Shown here: positions 5,693 through 6,052 of the stretch, one piece after another
Position numbering within the stretch: the stretch's first letter is position 1
Layout of the letters: each line of letters opens with the position of its first letter
From: Desulfobacteraceae bacterium
GTDB taxonomy: Bacteria; Desulfobacterota; Desulfobacteria; Desulfobacterales; Desulfobacteraceae
Direction of reading: 5' to 3'
NCBI GenBank assembly: GCA_024225895.1
Contig: JAAEMC010000597.1
Coordinates: 1-6,052 of the forward strand
Length of the DNA: 6,052 nt
Notes under the pieces: model-generated
Database searches by the model: none
What the model was told of the DNA's origin: nothing
Seen by the model: only the letters and a program-made list of their open reading frames with translations
Made by a program: the position numbers and the translations under genes

Positions 5693-6052
5693 TGGAACAA
5701 TTCAAAACTTATCTTGACGCGATATCCAACGCCAACGGCCTGCAGGTTAAAAACAATTCTGGCTGGCTTTTTTATCCGGGGATGCTTTTTGGCAGTTCCC
5801 AAAAATGGTGGGATGATTTCGGCACCCGGACATCCTGCCATGAAGGTATTGATATCTTGTTTTATCAAACATTTTCAAATCAGATCCAGCACCTGGATGA
5901 AACAACAAAAATACCAGCCATGGAAGATGGCAGCATTTTAAACATCTGTGATGATCTTATTGCCCAAACCATTGTTATACAAAGCCCTTTAAACATATCT
6001 TCAGCATATAAAACAGTCATGGTCTACAGCCACATCATCATCTTCTTCTTCC
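5692..6052 (+). CDS. M23-peptidase-like protein, N-terminal 120 residues (3' end outside window)
   Basis: The ATG at 5692 overlaps the cooT-like stop (TAATG), and the frame stays open to the window edge. No good ribosome binding site is seen, which fits coupling to the upstream gene. Residues 49-55 read 'CHEGIDI', matching the H-x3-D zinc-ligand motif of M23 (LytM/DUF-type) endopeptidases with H50 and D54. Residues 75-114, 'PAMEDGSILNIC...TIVIQ...YKTVMVYSHI', follow the M23 order of 'A..dG.V..v....G..V.i.h..gy.T.YaHl', ending at H114. The final HxH motif would lie beyond the window, so catalysis cannot be judged. There is no N-terminal signal peptide ('MEQFKTYLDAISNANG'), unusual for a cell-wall hydrolase. 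An M23-like fold with another role is therefore possible. The last visible codons are a run of ATC and TTC. Confidence 0.6.
   Translation, partial: MEQFKTYLDAISNANGLQVKNNSGWLFYPGMLFGSSQKWWDDFGTRTSCHEGIDILFYQTFSNQIQHLDETTKIPAMEDGSILNICDDLIAQTIVIQSPLNISSAYKTVMVYSHIIIFFF

Noticed and set aside
5404..5868. 154-codon open frame on the - strand
   Set aside because: It is antisense to the cooT-like gene and its partner, which have clear family motifs and start signals.

Overview
The window most likely comes from a strictly anaerobic deltaproteobacterium, with Desulfobacterales-type sulfate reducers the best guess. This is inferred from gene content: a reductive-dehalogenase-like Fe-S protein, a two-subunit ADP-forming acyl-CoA synthetase and a CooT-type nickel protein, in moderately AT-rich DNA. 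No 16S rRNA or other taxonomic marker is present, so the placement is tentative.

Layout. (1) Positions 1-743, + strand: C-terminal part of a reductive-dehalogenase-like protein with two ferredoxin-type cysteine clusters, cut by the window edge. (2) 744-1087: a gene-free regulatory region with a short tRNA-like fragment, three perfect 11-bp tandem repeats, and a near-consensus sigma-70 promoter that contains a 13-bp palindrome. (3) 1088-2050, +: a secreted family-3 solute-binding protein with no transporter genes beside it. (4) 2051-2381: a convergent intergenic region with a doubtful 46-codon ORF, terminator-like hairpins, and a three-arm inverted-repeat element that can fold in alternative ways. 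(5) 4459 down to 2382, - strand: a tight alpha-beta operon for an ADP-forming acetyl/acyl-CoA synthetase. (6) 4460-4623: a divergent promoter region. (7) 4624-5265, +: a small calcineurin-like (YfcE-type) metallophosphoesterase. (8) 5266-5500: an intergenic region with four GTTTAC/GTAAAC boxes. (9) 5501-5692, +: a 63-aa CooT-like protein. Its stop codon overlaps the start of an incomplete protein (5692 to window end) that carries M23-peptidase-like metal-ligand motifs.

How the genes relate. Only two groups look like transcriptional or translational units: the synthetase alpha-beta pair, which would conserve acyl-CoA thioester energy as ATP, and the cooT-like gene with its overlapping partner. 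The other genes look like separate transcription units. No complete new multi-gene system can be demonstrated. The most intriguing pieces are the cooT/M23-like overlap, the promoter-repeat-palindrome block ahead of the binding-protein gene, and the three-arm hairpin element between the convergent genes.
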